A stretch of DNA of 64,000 nucleotides from Paenibacillus amylolyticus (GTDB lineage Bacteria > Bacillota > Bacilli > Paenibacillales > Paenibacillaceae): positions 3,100,001-3,164,000 of the forward strand of contig NZ_CP121451.1 in NCBI RefSeq assembly GCF_029689945.1. The letters are read 5' to 3'. Each line of letters starts with the position of its first letter. Within the stretch, counting starts at the first letter, position 1. This document shows positions 48,837-58,764 of the stretch, one piece after another. The notes under the pieces were generated by a model. That model had not been told where the DNA came from and searched no databases. It was given only the letters and a program-made list of their open reading frames with translations. Made by a program: the position numbers and the translations under genes.

Positions 48837-49984
48837 TTGAAATATTTTGATTATGCTGCAACCACGCCTCCCCACCCGGATGTCATTCGTACGATGGCCG
48901 AAATTATGGAGACACAATTCGGTAATCCGTCTTCTATTCATGGATATGGGGAGCGTGCTCATCAATTGTTGCGTCGTGCACGTTCTGGCTGTGCTGTGGC
49001 CATAGGGGTTAAGCCTGAGGAGATTGTATTTACTTCCGGAGCGACCGAGAGCAATAATCTTGCCATAAAAGGTGCGGCATTACGTTATCAGTCAAGAGGA
49101 AGACATATCATTACAACAGCTACTGAACATGCCTCGGTGTATGAAAGTGTGATGCAATTGCAACAGTGGGGATGGGATGTGACGCTAATTCCTGTCAACT
49201 CCGCGGGTGTGGTGAATGCTCAGCAGGTTGTAGATGCAATCAGACCGGACACGGTGTTGGTGAGTCTGATGCATGTAAACAATGAAACAGGGGCAATCCA
49301 CCCAATTGCAGAGATTGGCAAACAGCTGAAAAAGAAAGCCCCCGCGTGCTCTTCCATGTGGATGGTGTTCAGGGTTTTGGCAAAATGGAGGCTGCACCTG
49401 CCGGTTGGGGTGCAGATCTCTATAGTCTGTCTGCCCACAAGATCCGTGGACCGAAGGGAGCAGGTCTCTTGTATATGCGAAGTGGCGTGGAACTTACGCC
49501 ACTCATGTCAGGCGGATCACAGGAGCATGGGCTAAGAGCAGGCACGGAAAACGTGGCCTTGCTGGTAGGCATGGCAAAGGCCATGCGGATGGCAGCAGAA
49601 GGCCAGGTTGATTTTGCCCAGCGTACCCGGATACTCCGTGATCGATTGATGGAGACGATACGTGATATTCCTGAATTTGAATTGAACAGTCGTACCGAGG
49701 GTGCACCACATATTGTGCACTTTTCCTATCCCGGGATGAAGGCAGAAGTGGCGCTGCACACCTTGGAGCAACTTGGCGTAACCATATCCACCCAATCAGC
49801 CTGTTCTTCCCGTTCGGCTGAACCGAGTCGGACATTGCTTGCGATGGGCAGGGATGCAGCTTGTGCTGGTGGAGGATTACGCATTAGTCTTGGAGATGAA
49901 CATACAGAAGAAGATGTAGCCTTGCTTGAACAGGCGTTACATCAGATGGTGGCGCAGTTGCGCCCCCTCGAAAGGCGGATGTGA
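48837..49984 (+). CDS. nifZ: Cysteine desulfurase (NifZ/IscS type), one frameshift
   Basis: A class V PLP enzyme that moves sulfur from cysteine, here probably to ThiI for tRNA 4-thiouridine. Motifs are KYFDYAATTPPH, FTSGATESNNLAIKG, TEHASV, the PLP lysine in YSLSAHKIRGPKGAGLL, and the persulfide Cys in STQSACSSRSAEPSRTLL. A C run at 49339-49343 needs one more C, giving KKAPRVLFHVDGVQGFGK. The repaired length is 382 residues. I favour TTG 48837 because AAGGGAGG lies upstream and homologs start this way; ATG 48804 is in frame but only about nine bases from the predicted transcription start. thiI follows at once. Confidence 0.92.
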
Positions 49985-51232
49985 ATGGATATGAAATATG
50001 ATATGCTGCTTCTCCGTTTCGGAGAGTTTATGTTAAAAGGGAAAAATCGGGCCCGATTCGAAAAAACGATCATTACACAGGTAAAAGCTCTTCTTAAACC
50101 CTATCCAGGAGCGAGCCTTCGCAAAGAGTATGGCCGTGTCTATGTGGATCTTGGCGGTGAATCACACATTGAACTGATTAAGGTGCTAAAGCGTGTATTT
50201 GGCGTAATGTCGATTAGTCCCGTTAAAGTCACCCCATCCGAGCTTGATGAGATTGTGAAAACGGCAGTTGCTTTTATGGACGAAAGGCAAGATGAATTCA
50301 AGGACGGCACTACATTCAAAGTAAATGTAAGACGGGTATGGAAGGAATTCCCGAACTCTTCCCATGAAATGAACCATCTGGTTGGTTCTCCGATCCTTCG
50401 GAAGTTCCAGCAATTGAGTGTTGATGTTCGCGAGCCTGATATTGAACTGCGCGTGGAAATTCGGGATCAGGGCACGTATATTTTCAATGAAACCATTCCT
50501 GCAGTAGGCGGGTTTCCGCTGGGCACGAATGGGAAAGCGATGGTATTGCTATCAGGTGGGATAGACAGCCCGGTGGCAGCCTGGTCTTCCATGCGTCGTG
50601 GACTGGAAGTGGAATGTGTACATTTTTACAGTTACCCGTTCACAAGCCAGCGTGCGAAAGAGAAAGTTATTGATTTGGCACGTGCCCTTGCTGACCATGC
50701 AGGAACAATCAAGCTGCATCTGGTTCCATTTACGGAGATCCAAACAGCTTTTACCCAACTGGGTCAGGATAATCTGATTATTACTCTGATGAGACGTTCG
50801 ATGCTGCGAATTGCATCGAAGCTTGCTGAGCGTGAACGCGCATTTGCACTGATCACCGGGGATAGCCTGGGGCAAGTAGCAAGCCAAACGCTTCCAAGCA
50901 TGAATGTCATTGGTCGTGCGACAGATCTCCCGCTACTGCGACCACTGGTTATGATGGATAAACAGGAGATCATTACCCTGTCCAAACAGATTGGAACGTA
51001 TGACATCTCCATTTTGCCTTATGAGGATTGCTGTACTCTCTTTGTCCCAAAGTCACCTTCTACCAACCCCAATCTTCGAATTGTGGATAAAATTGAAGCA
51101 ACAATGAGCGATCTGCCAGAATGGGTGGATCAAGCGGTGGAACGAACAGAAACAATCACTCTTCACGCCGGTGAAAAGTCTGTGGTAACGAATCAGACAG
51201 GCGATAATGACATGAAGGATGACTGGTTCTAA
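49985..51232 (+). CDS. thiI: tRNA 4-thiouridine synthetase ThiI
   Basis: ThiI installs 4-thiouridine at position 8 of tRNA. The N-terminal ferredoxin-like and THUMP domains are followed by the PP-loop ATPase (VLLSGGIDSPVAAW), then ITGDSLGQVASQTLPSM, typical of the AANH domain. YEDCCTLFVPKSP carries cysteines of the catalytic region. There is no C-terminal rhodanese domain. The protein has 415 residues. It starts at the base after the desulfurase stop, so the sulfur donor and acceptor are cotranslated. Confidence 0.96.
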   Translation: MDMKYDMLLLRFGEFMLKGKNRARFEKTIITQVKALLKPYPGASLRKEYGRVYVDLGGESHIELIKVLKRVFGVMSISPVKVTPSELDEIVKTAVAFMDERQDEFKDGTTFKVNVRRVWKEFPNSSHEMNHLVGSPILRKFQQLSVDVREPDIELRVEIRDQGTYIFNETIPAVGGFPLGTNGKAMVLLSGGIDSPVAAWSSMRRGLEVECVHFYSYPFTSQRAKEKVIDLARALADHAGTIKLHLVPFTEIQTAFTQLGQDNLIITLMRRSMLRIASKLAERERAFALITGDSLGQVASQTLPSMNVIGRATDLPLLRPLVMMDKQEIITLSKQIGTYDISILPYEDCCTLFVPKSPSTNPNLRIVDKIEATMSDLPEWVDQAVERTETITLHAGEKSVVTNQTGDNDMKDDWF

Positions 51233-51285
51233 AATTAATAAAAATTAGCATGGCTTACATAATAAGGGCTATGTTAACTGCAAAA

Positions 51286-51320
51286 AAAGGACTGTTCGAT
51301 GAATATCGTTCAGTCCTTTG
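51286..51320. terminator. Terminator between thiI and terC, best on the minus strand
   Basis: AAAGGACTG and CAGTCCTTT with inner CGAT/ATCG. The minus strand has a run of seven T directly after, fitting the leftward terC gene; on the plus strand it may also slow thiI read-through. Confidence 0.75.
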
Positions 51321-51349
51321 CTGTATTAAAAAATGTTTAGAATTTTAGC

Positions 51350-52060
51350 CTAAGAATAGGAGCGCTGCTGTTCCCCGCCAGATCCTTTGCGGCTGGAATT
51401 GCTGGAGCGTTTGCGATAACCTGCAAAGACTATGCCTCCGATCACCACAACGATGAAGAGAATGCGCAATGCCGGATGTTCGGTGAAGTAAGGCAAGAGT
51501 CGCTGCTCCTCCGTAATCATATTGGAAGCCGTATATCCCAGAACGATGGCTCCAACATAGATGATCCAGGGAAAGTGATTAATTAGCTTGATGAACAGGG
51601 TACTGCCCCAAACAATAATAGGTACACTGATCAGAAGCCCGAGGATGACAAGCACGAGATGCTGCTGCGCAGCTCCGGCAACTGCAATCACGTTATCCAG
51701 TCCCATGGCTGCATCCGCGATTACAATTGTTCGCACAGCGGTCCATAAGGAAGTCCCCGCCTGAATATCATTGTGTTCATCTCCCTGATCCGCCAATAAT
51801 TTATAGGCAATCCAGATCAGGAGTATACCTCCCACAAGCAAGAGCCAAGGCACTTTAAGCAACCATAAAACAACAACTGTTGCCAAAATTCGAATCAGAA
51901 GTGCACCGCCCGTTCCGTATAAAATCGCCTTTTTCTGCACGGAAGGGTGCAAATTTCGAGCTGCGAGACCAATGACGATGGCATTATCTCCAGCCAGAAT
52001 GAGATCAATGAAGACAACGTTCAGCAAAGCCAGCCAAAATGTGGGGCTAAATAGCTCCAT
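51350..52060 (-). CDS. TerC family membrane protein (paralog 1)
   Basis: A 236-residue integral membrane protein of the TerC/YjbE group. It begins with the family acidic motif in VVFIDLILAGDNAIVIGLAA and repeats it in TIVIADAAMGLDNVIAVAGA, as expected for the two-fold DUF475/TerC topology. Members are linked to metal (manganese) export that supports exoenzyme metalation. A basic serine-rich tail (KRSSNSSRKGSGGEQQ) is cytosolic. It is divergent from a second TerC gene 86 bases away. Metal specificity cannot be read from sequence. Confidence 0.88.
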   Translation of the reverse strand: MELFSPTFWLALLNVVFIDLILAGDNAIVIGLAARNLHPSVQKKAILYGTGGALLIRILATVVVLWLLKVPWLLLVGGILLIWIAYKLLADQGDEHNDIQAGTSLWTAVRTIVIADAAMGLDNVIAVAGAAQQHLVLVILGLLISVPIIVWGSTLFIKLINHFPWIIYVGAIVLGYTASNMITEEQRLLPYFTEHPALRILFIVVVIGGIVFAGYRKRSSNSSRKGSGGEQQRSYS

Positions 52061-52146
52061 GTATTATGTCACTCCTTATATACGGTTCAATCATTAAGAA
52101 TAGCATGGACAACTCTCACATACAAGTTAATGTGGGGGATGAGGAC

Positions 52147-52805
52147 ATGGATACACTCTGGCTGTTGACTGAGATTTTAATGATCAATCTGGTATTGAGT
52201 GGAGATAATGCGGTTGTTATTGCGCTTGCGAGCAAGGATCTGCCACCAATACAACGGAAAAAAGCGGTATGGTGGGGGCTTTTGGTGCGGTGCTGCTGCG
52301 CTGCGTATTAACCTTCGTAGCGGTATTATTGCTGGGAATTCCCTTTATCCAAGCAGCAGGTGGGCTGTTGCTGCTCTGGATTGCCGTGAAGTTGCTGCTT
52401 CAAAATGATGATGAAGTACATATTCGAGAAGCTTCTACGACGTGGAAAGCCATTCAAACGATTCTAATTGCCGATTTTGTAATGAGCCTGGATAATGTTT
52501 TGGCCATAGCAGCTTTGGCAGACGGAGATTTGGCTTTGATCGTCATCGGAATCGCAATCAGTATCCCTATTGTCGTATGGGGAAGCGGGTTAATTGTTGG
52601 TTTGCTCAAGCGATTTCCGATTCTGGTATTCGCCGGATCAGGCATTCTGGCTTTTACAGCCGGTGAGATGGTGATGAAAGACCCCAAACTGGGAGAATGG
52701 CTGGGAGGTATGGCATCAGAGGTGCATACACTGCTGCCCGTAGCAATGGCTTGTCTTGTTATTGCGGTTGGAGGAGCACACAAATTTGTGCGGAAGAACG
52801 CGTAG
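52147..52805 (+). CDS. TerC family membrane protein (paralog 2), one frameshift
   Basis: A second TerC protein with MINLVLSGDNAVVIALASKD and ILIADFVMSLDNVLAIAALA. A G run at 52274-52278 needs one more G, giving KKAVWWGAFGAVLLRCVLTF. The repaired length is 219 residues. The ATG at 52147 follows GGGGGATGAGG. It is divergent from paralog 1 and shares the short 86-base promoter region with it. Confidence 0.9.
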
Positions 52806-52832
52806 TTTAGCTGTGGGCAAAAGCTTGATATA

Positions 52833-52866
52833 TAACCGTCTGAACCGTCCGGTTTAGGCGGTTTTG
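52833..52866 (+). terminator. Terminator after the second terC
   Basis: AACCGTC and GGCGGTT with an inner ACCG/CGGT stem, followed by TTTG. Confidence 0.65.
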
Positions 52867-53096
52867 TGTTGACAGAATACGCTTGTTATGACAACTCCCA
52901 TTGGGCTAGTCATAAGTTGCACTTTTTAGGGTAATACAGGTAAAGCGCACATGCAAAGTGCGACATAAAGTATAGTTTTTTGCCGAAACATCGGATACAC
53001 TAGAAGCAGGATTACAGGTATTAAAATTAACAGTCGAAATGCGTATCGTTCATTAAGAAATAAAGTACATAGCCATGGTATAAGAGGTGATTGCTG

Positions 53097-53591
53097 ATGA
53101 GGATGAGAAATGAAAAAGCGATTGGACTATTTATTGTAGTTGCGGGAATAATTATTCTGCTTGGCAAGTTTGGTGTATTTGGCTTCATAGGTCGTAATTT
53201 CTGGCCTTTGTTGATCCTGTTACCAGGTATCGCCCTTCATGCGTTATATTATGCTCGTATTTCACCGTCGTGGTCGCTTGTTCCTGCCGGCATACTAACG
53301 GTGTATGGTGTTTTATTCAGTATAACGAATACATGGGGCGCTGGACTCATGAGCAGGCTGTGGCCAGCATTCTTGCTTGGAGTTGCCATAGGATTGTTTG
53401 AATATGGAATGGCCGAACGGCGAAGACCGGAATATGTGTTACCTGTAGCCTTGATCCTTGGTGCGGTGTCCATCATATTATTCGGATTTACCTTGCTGCA
53501 AACGGGAATTATCTATGTACTAGCTGTTCTTTTGATCCTGGTCGGAGCCTGGTTATTGCTGGGACGAGGACGTCAAGGGAGAGGCTGGTAA
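53097..53591 (+). CDS. LiaI/LiaF-like membrane protein
   Basis: A 164-residue protein with about five membrane helices. It starts MRMRNEKAIGLFIVVAGIII, and NFWPLLILLPGIALH follows, the pattern of the LiaI-LiaF-like transmembrane domain (DUF5668). The ATG at 53097 follows AAGAGGTGA. There is no soluble C-terminal domain, so it is not a full LiaF. A role in envelope stress is possible but not shown. A terminator follows. Confidence 0.78.
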   Translation: MRMRNEKAIGLFIVVAGIIILLGKFGVFGFIGRNFWPLLILLPGIALHALYYARISPSWSLVPAGILTVYGVLFSITNTWGAGLMSRLWPAFLLGVAIGLFEYGMAERRRPEYVLPVALILGAVSIILFGFTLLQTGIIYVLAVLLILVGAWLLLGRGRQGRGW

Positions 53592-53667
53592 CATTCCCAG
53601 TGGTCTTTTCGTGCGAAATATCTTGATTTTTACCTATAATAAACTATAATATAAGGGATATAGGCAT

Positions 53668-53697
53668 GCGTCGGGATATCACCGACGCTTATTTTGT
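53668..53697 (+). terminator. Rho-independent terminator before typA
   Basis: GCGTCGG and CCGACGC around GATATCA, followed by TTATTTTG. Confidence 0.7.
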
Positions 53698-53767
53698 GAG
53701 TAACCTGCGAAATTGCGGGAAGTTTAGTAGATAAGAATTGAAATTGGAAAGGATATGGATACAAACC

Positions 53768-55612
53768 ATGCATTCAAGAGAACACATTCGCAATATTGCG
53801 ATTATTGCCCACGTCGACCACGGGAAAACTACGCTCGTCGACAAGTTGCTCCAGCAATCCGGTACTTTCCGTGATCACGAAACGGTACAGGAGCGCGCAA
53901 TGGACTCCAACGATTTGGAGCGTGAACGCGGTATTACGATTTTGGCCAAAAATACGGCTATAACTTATAAAGATTACCTGATCAACATTGTGGATACACC
54001 AGGACACGCCGACTTCGGTGGTGAAGTGGAACGTATCATGAAAATGGTTGACGGCGTATTGCTCGTTGTTGATGCATATGAAGGCTGTATGCCACAAACG
54101 AAATTCGTACTTCGTAAAGCACTGGAGCACAACCTGACACCAATCGTTGTTGTAAACAAAATTGACCGTCCAGCGGCTCGTCCGTCTGAGGTTATTGATG
54201 AAGTACTGGACCTGTTCATTGAACTGGGTGCCAATGACGAACAACTTGAATTCCCTGTTGTATATGCTTCCGCATTGAACGGAACTTCCAGCATGGAAAG
54301 TGATCCTGCAAAACAGGACGATAACATGATGGCGATCTACGATACGATCGTTAGTCATATCCCTCACCCAACAGAGAATGTTGAAGAGCCACTTCAATTC
54401 CTCGTTACTTTGATGGACTACAATGAATACCTTGGCCGTATTGCCATTGGTCGTGTTAACCGCGGTGTGATCCGTCAAGGACAATCGGTAACGGTTATTA
54501 TGCGTGATGGTAAGAGCAAAACTGCACGTATCGAGAAACTGTTCGGTTTCCAAGGTCTCAAACGTATTGAGACGGAAGAAGCAGGAGCAGGCGACATCGT
54601 TGCCATTGCAGGGATCAAGGACATCAACATTGGTGAAACCATTGCCGACCCTAACAATCCAGAAGCACTCCCAGTTTTGAAAATCGATGAGCCTACCCTG
54701 CAAATGACGTTCCTCGTGAACAACAGTCCATTCGCAGGTCGTGAAGGTAAATGGGTAACTTCCCGTAAACTTCGTGAGCGTTTGTTAAAAGAGTTGGAAA
54801 CCGACGTATCCCTTCGTGTTGACGAAACAGAAAGCCCTGATGCATTTGTCGTTTCCGGACGTGGTGAGCTTCACTTGGGTATCCTGATCGAGAACATGCG
54901 TCGTGAAGGATATGAGCTTCAAGTATCCAAACCAGAAGTTATCGTTAAAGAAGTTGACGGTAAGAAAATGGAACCTCTTGAGCGCTTGTTGATTGATATC
55001 CCTGAAGAAAGCATGGGTTCCGTAATGGAGAGCCTGGGCGCACGTAAAGCAGAGATGGTCAACATGGTCAACACAGGTAGTGGTCAAGTTCGTCTGGAGT
55101 TCCTGATTCCAGCACGTGGTTTGATCGGATATAGCACAAACTTCCTGACATTGACTCGTGGTTACGGTGTTATGAACCATGCATTTGACAGCTACGCTCC
55201 AGTCGTATCCGGTCAAGTGGGTGGACGTCACCAAGGTGTACTGATTTCCACTGAAACAGGTACATCTACGTTCTACGGCATGATGGGTGTTGAGGATCGC
55301 GGTACGCTCTTCTTGGAGCCGGGAACTGAAATCTACGAAGGTATGATTGTTGGTGAACATACACGTGACAATGATATCGTTGTTAACATCTGCAAAGAAA
55401 AACAACTGACTAACGTTCGTTCTTCTGGTAAAGATGATACGGTTAAAATTAAAACGCCGATTATCTTCTCATTGGAACAGGCGCTTGAATATCTGAATGA
55501 AGATGAATATTGTGAGATTACTCCTAAATCCATTCGTCTTCGTAAGAAGATCCTGAACAAATCCGAGCGTGAGCGTGCAGAAAAACAACGCAAAATGGCT
55601 TCCAAAGCTTAA
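53768..55612 (+). CDS. typA: GTP-binding protein TypA/BipA
   Basis: TypA is a ribosome-binding translational GTPase involved in ribosome assembly and stress growth. G1 is [15 protein letters not shown], the switch includes [13 protein letters not shown]3 [14 protein letters not shown]4 [10 protein letters not shown]. Domains resembling EF-G follow, with the BipA C-terminal part ([20 protein letters not shown]). The 614 residues are intact. ATG 53768 gives the family N-terminus [18 protein letters not shown] lies farther upstream than usual. It is followed by ylaH as in B. subtilis. Confidence 0.95.
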   Translation: MHSREHIRNIAIIAHVDHGKTTLVDKLLQQSGTFRDHETVQERAMDSNDLERERGITILAKNTAITYKDYLINIVDTPGHADFGGEVERIMKMVDGVLLVVDAYEGCMPQTKFVLRKALEHNLTPIVVVNKIDRPAARPSEVIDEVLDLFIELGANDEQLEFPVVYASALNGTSSMESDPAKQDDNMMAIYDTIVSHIPHPTENVEEPLQFLVTLMDYNEYLGRIAIGRVNRGVIRQGQSVTVIMRDGKSKTARIEKLFGFQGLKRIETEEAGAGDIVAIAGIKDINIGETIADPNNPEALPVLKIDEPTLQMTFLVNNSPFAGREGKWVTSRKLRERLLKELETDVSLRVDETESPDAFVVSGRGELHLGILIENMRREGYELQVSKPEVIVKEVDGKKMEPLERLLIDIPEESMGSVMESLGARKAEMVNMVNTGSGQVRLEFLIPARGLIGYSTNFLTLTRGYGVMNHAFDSYAPVVSGQVGGRHQGVLISTETGTSTFYGMMGVEDRGTLFLEPGTEIYEGMIVGEHTRDNDIVVNICKEKQLTNVRSSGKDDTVKIKTPIIFSLEQALEYLNEDEYCEITPKSIRLRKKILNKSERERAEKQRKMASKA

Positions 55613-55712
55613 TAACAACAAAATAAAAGTTATAAGTTAACGTTTGATGGGCCCGGCTAGTAACGAGAGCTTGTACAGCTAACGTAGTGTAGGGAACAGA
55701 ATCGATTCTGAA

Positions 55713-55791
55713 GAAGCGAAGCGTTCGCCTTTATCCCCGGATTTTACCATGAAAATGGATCAAAAAAATCTGGGGATAACAGCGATCGGAA
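55713..55791. repeat. Palindromic intergenic repeat, copy B
   Basis: Nearly identical to the element at 28451-28530, same orientation: GAAGCGAAGCGTTCGCCTTT, ATCCCCGGATTTTA, a variable centre, then AAAAATCTGGGGATAACAGC. It sits alone in the 297-base region between typA and ylaH. Confidence 0.8.
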
Positions 55792-55909
55792 GAACGAGCT
55801 GAGACCGAAACGGTCACGATGCACGTACTGGCTCTCTAAGTTGCTAAAGGGAGTTTCATCAATCAGTTAACTTATACTCTAGCATGAACACGAAAGGAGC
55901 TGGCTGTGC

Positions 55910-56206
55910 ATGCAAGCATGGTTCGCATCACACCCGATCGTAGCCTACATCGTCATCTTTGTATTGATTACTTACGTATATAACAAGGTGTTTCGGGTAC
56001 GTCAGAAATTGCCACTTGGTAAGGAAATCGTTCTCTATATATTGATGGCGATGGGCACATTCATGCTTCTTATTTTTCAGATCGACAAGCTTCCCATCAT
56101 TCAATGTTTGTTGGTCGCGGTCGGTTTGATGTTGTTAGTGAGAGTGCGTTATTTCATTGAAGGTCGTCAAAAGAAAAAAGCGGAAGCTGCCGCTCGAAAT
56201 TCATAA
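55910..56206 (+). CDS. ylaH: YlaH-like membrane protein
   Basis: A 98-residue protein with three hydrophobic segments (IVAYIVIFVLITYVYNKVF, IVLYILMAMGTFMLLIF, QCLLVAVGLMLLVRVRYFIE) and a basic tail. It matches YlaH, the gene after typA in Bacillales; the function is unknown. The ATG at 55910 follows AAAGGAGC. Confidence 0.85.
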   Translation: MQAWFASHPIVAYIVIFVLITYVYNKVFRVRQKLPLGKEIVLYILMAMGTFMLLIFQIDKLPIIQCLLVAVGLMLLVRVRYFIEGRQKKKAEAAARNS

Positions 56207-56296
56207 ATCCTGTCTTGTACAGACCATCCGTTTTCCTTAGGGAAAGCGGTTGTCTTTTATTTAGACAAAAACAGATGTGATAAAGGTGTTGAAGAT

Positions 56297-57358
56297 ATGA
56301 GCTCAAATTCGAATGGACTGCCTCCACGGAGACAGGCGCCAACGCAATCCGGTGCTTCTGGATCGAAGAATGGCAAGGGCAAGCAGCCTAAGAAGAAAAA
56401 GAGAATGAATGCTTTTGGCAGAATCCTTTTAAGTCTATTGGTTATTGCCATTTTGGTAGGCGGTGGATATGCGTACTGGGTATACAATCAAGTCGTGGAT
56501 ACAGGCATCGATAAACCGGTACCTCCCGGGATGTCAGCGACAACCAAACCGATCACGATGCTATTATTAGGTACAGATAACCGTCCTGAAACGGGCACAT
56601 ATCTCTCGGATGTTGTTATGGTGGCCTCATTGAATCCGGAGACCAAGACAGCAACCATTGTATCTCTGCCTCGAGACACGCGTATTCAATTGGATGGGTA
56701 TAAATCCAACAAGCTGAATTCCTATTATCCAAGATTCAAAGCACAGGAAAAAACCACTGGCAAAAATGCAGAGGATCAGATGAAAGAAATGATGAGCAAG
56801 TATTTGGATGTAGATATTAACTATACAACCGTTCTGAATTTCCAGGCTTTCCGTGATGCTGTCAATGCCGTGGGTGGCGTGGATGTGACTGTGGATAAAA
56901 ATATGTGTTATAGAGATACCGCCGATGGAACAGATATCAATCTGGTCGCTGGTGCACAACATCTCGATGGTAAAGCGGCACTGGATTTTGTTCGTTACCG
57001 CAAATCCAATTGTAATCCGAAGACTGCAGAATCCAATGACTTTGATCGTAACAAACGTCAAAACCAAGTGCTGAATTCCATGCTGGATCAGATGAAGTCT
57101 CTTGGGGGCATTACGAAGATCAGCAAGGTGATTGGTGCAGTTGACAAGAATATGACGACAGATGTGGAATCGGAACAAATGAAAAACTTTATCTCGACGT
57201 ATTGGAACATTTCCACCTCGGATGTGCATTATACTCCGGTTACCGGAGAGTGGAGAAGTCCTTATGTGTATATTAATGAGACGGAACTTGCCAATGCGAA
57301 ACAGGCTTTACAAGATACACTTTCAGGTAAAGTGATCCCTTCATCTTCAGGTGAATGA
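56297..57358 (+). CDS. LytR-CpsA-Psr (LCP) family cell-wall ligase
   Basis: LCP proteins attach teichoic acids or other polymers to peptidoglycan. A basic cytosolic N-terminus (KQPKKKKRMNAFGR) precedes one membrane helix (ILLSLLVIAILVGGGYAYWV). The extracellular LCP domain has ITMLLLGTDNRPE, SDVVMVASLNPETK, SLPRDTRIQL, NAVGGVDVTVDK and ALDFVRYRK. The 353 residues are typical. The ATG follows AAAGGTG. It sits alone between ylaH and the flavin-oxidase-like gene; the attached polymer is unknown. Confidence 0.92.
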   Translation: MSSNSNGLPPRRQAPTQSGASGSKNGKGKQPKKKKRMNAFGRILLSLLVIAILVGGGYAYWVYNQVVDTGIDKPVPPGMSATTKPITMLLLGTDNRPETGTYLSDVVMVASLNPETKTATIVSLPRDTRIQLDGYKSNKLNSYYPRFKAQEKTTGKNAEDQMKEMMSKYLDVDINYTTVLNFQAFRDAVNAVGGVDVTVDKNMCYRDTADGTDINLVAGAQHLDGKAALDFVRYRKSNCNPKTAESNDFDRNKRQNQVLNSMLDQMKSLGGITKISKVIGAVDKNMTTDVESEQMKNFISTYWNISTSDVHYTPVTGEWRSPYVYINETELANAKQALQDTLSGKVIPSSSGE

Positions 57359-57456
57359 TCTTCATTCTTTTGGGATTGGAAGCACGTTAATCGGTATGCT
57401 ATAATAACATAAACCAAGTATAAGAATTGCATAAAGAAGGTTAGGGGGCTGGTTGA

Positions 57457-57909
57457 ATGTCCGAGGCCGTCACACAATTAACTGAATCTCTTTTACAGCA
57501 ATTCAAGAATGAGACCTTTGTGCTTCTGAGCACAGTGGATGTAGAATCCGGAGGTCCGACTTCAACAGCCATCTCCTGGATTTATGCGGAGAATGCTTCT
57601 ACTTTTCGTGTAGCGATCGATCATCGTTCACGTTTAGTGAATAACATGATGACTAATCCGCTCATTACGGTTACTGTCTTTGGAGAAGAGACGGTATACG
57701 CAGTGAACGGACGTGCTACGGTACGACAAGATCCGTTGCAGGATGTTCCATTCAATATGTGCTGTTTCGACATTACCATTGAAGCGGTGAGGAATGCTCT
57801 GTTTTACGGCGCTCAACTGTCCTCTGTACCTCAATATGTCAAAATATATGATCAGCGTGCTGCTGAGAAATTAGATGAGCAGGTTTTTGCTGCCATGAAA
57901 AAAGCCTAG
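57457..57909 (+). CDS. Pyridoxamine 5'-phosphate oxidase-like flavoprotein (YlaL type)
   Basis: A 150-residue split-barrel protein of the PNPOx family. TFVLLSTVDVESGGPTSTAI is the first strand pair of the flavin-binding barrel, and LVNNMMTNPLITVTVFGEE the second. True PNPOx activity is unlikely because the usual PLP-contact residues are not apparent. It is followed by ylaJ- and ylaK-like genes, so it is likely YlaL. GGTTAGGGGG precedes the ATG. Confidence 0.82.
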   Translation: MSEAVTQLTESLLQQFKNETFVLLSTVDVESGGPTSTAISWIYAENASTFRVAIDHRSRLVNNMMTNPLITVTVFGEETVYAVNGRATVRQDPLQDVPFNMCCFDITIEAVRNALFYGAQLSSVPQYVKIYDQRAAEKLDEQVFAAMKKA

Positions 57910-57931
57910 TGAGAGATCACTGGGCTTTTTG
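57898..57931. terminator. Bidirectional terminator between two convergent genes
   Basis: AAAAAAGCC-AGTG and CACT-GGGCTTTTT form the hairpin, with the stop codons of both flanking genes inside or next to it. Confidence 0.85.
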
Positions 57932-58612
57932 TTGTCTTTTGTCAGATGAATGTGTCTGCTGCATCTGTTGTTTTTGATTCATGTGTTCATCCGGATTTTG
58001 ACGGACTTTAACGTCTTTTGGGAGTTGGGGGATTATTCGTCCCACCATGTCAGCAAGTTCTGAAGCAAAACCGGATATTGGGTGCCCTTGACGAATATGT
58101 TCACCAATCTCTTTAATTCGTTCAGTGACATCGGCGTCAGCAGTAACAATGGAATCTACACCTTCGGGGTCTTTACGAAGCGCTTCGGCAACCGAGTACT
58201 TAATCGTACCTACGCGAGCGCGTTCCAGTTCACCATCAACATCAATACCCACGACGGCAGTATTGCCGAGAATGACGCAGTTTGCATCTTTAACACCTTC
58301 CACTTGCTTGGCAAGGGCTTTAAGGTGATTGATTCGTTTCTCATTTGGCATCCGGCCACTCTTTGCATCATCCGCAATGTTGGTATCATGGACTTCACCT
58401 GTATTCTCATTGAGACGGTCCAAACGTGAAGGATTCATCCGATCTTCCTGTGCATTGAGCATGTGAGATCCTTTCCTTTGATCTTGCTGAGTTGTAACAT
58501 TTCCTCCGTAACCTTTCGCATGTGTACCCTGATTCGGCGAAGCGGAACGTGTGGAATTGTTGCAACCTGTAAGTATAAAGATCAGAAGCAGCGTGCAAAC
58601 CCATATTCTCAT
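57917..58612 (-). CDS. ylaJ: YhcN/YlaJ family sporulation lipoprotein
   Basis: A 231-residue lipoprotein. The signal peptide ends in a lipobox (LLLIFILTGC, Cys 17). A polar linker follows, then the YhcN/YlaJ domain (LAKQVEGVKDANCVILGNTA, VGIDVDGELERARVGTIKYS). The tail is Gln/His-rich. Members are germination or spore-coat-associated lipoproteins made late in sporulation. It is transcribed against its neighbours. Confidence 0.88.
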   Translation of the reverse strand: MRIWVCTLLLIFILTGCNNSTRSASPNQGTHAKGYGGNVTTQQDQRKGSHMLNAQEDRMNPSRLDRLNENTGEVHDTNIADDAKSGRMPNEKRINHLKALAKQVEGVKDANCVILGNTAVVGIDVDGELERARVGTIKYSVAEALRKDPEGVDSIVTADADVTERIKEIGEHIRQGHPISGFASELADMVGRIIPQLPKDVKVRQNPDEHMNQKQQMQQTHSSDKRQQKAQ

Positions 58613-58764
58613 AAATGTTCATCCTTTCTTGGAGTTTTTCAGAATGGTTGACAATTATTTTGCCCTAGTCGAATACATTTATGTATGGGATCATGATTGT
58701 CCATGCCGCTGCTGAAAGATCACACTATCCATGCCTTTAACGACGCCGCTTTGGAGGGGATTGA

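Noticed and set aside
52061..52146. yybP-ykoY manganese riboswitch before a terC gene
   Set aside because: The 86-base divergent region is too short and lacks the conserved core.
53774..54703. 309-codon open frame antisense to typA
   Set aside because: Same explanation as for sigA; the plus-strand gene is complete and conserved.
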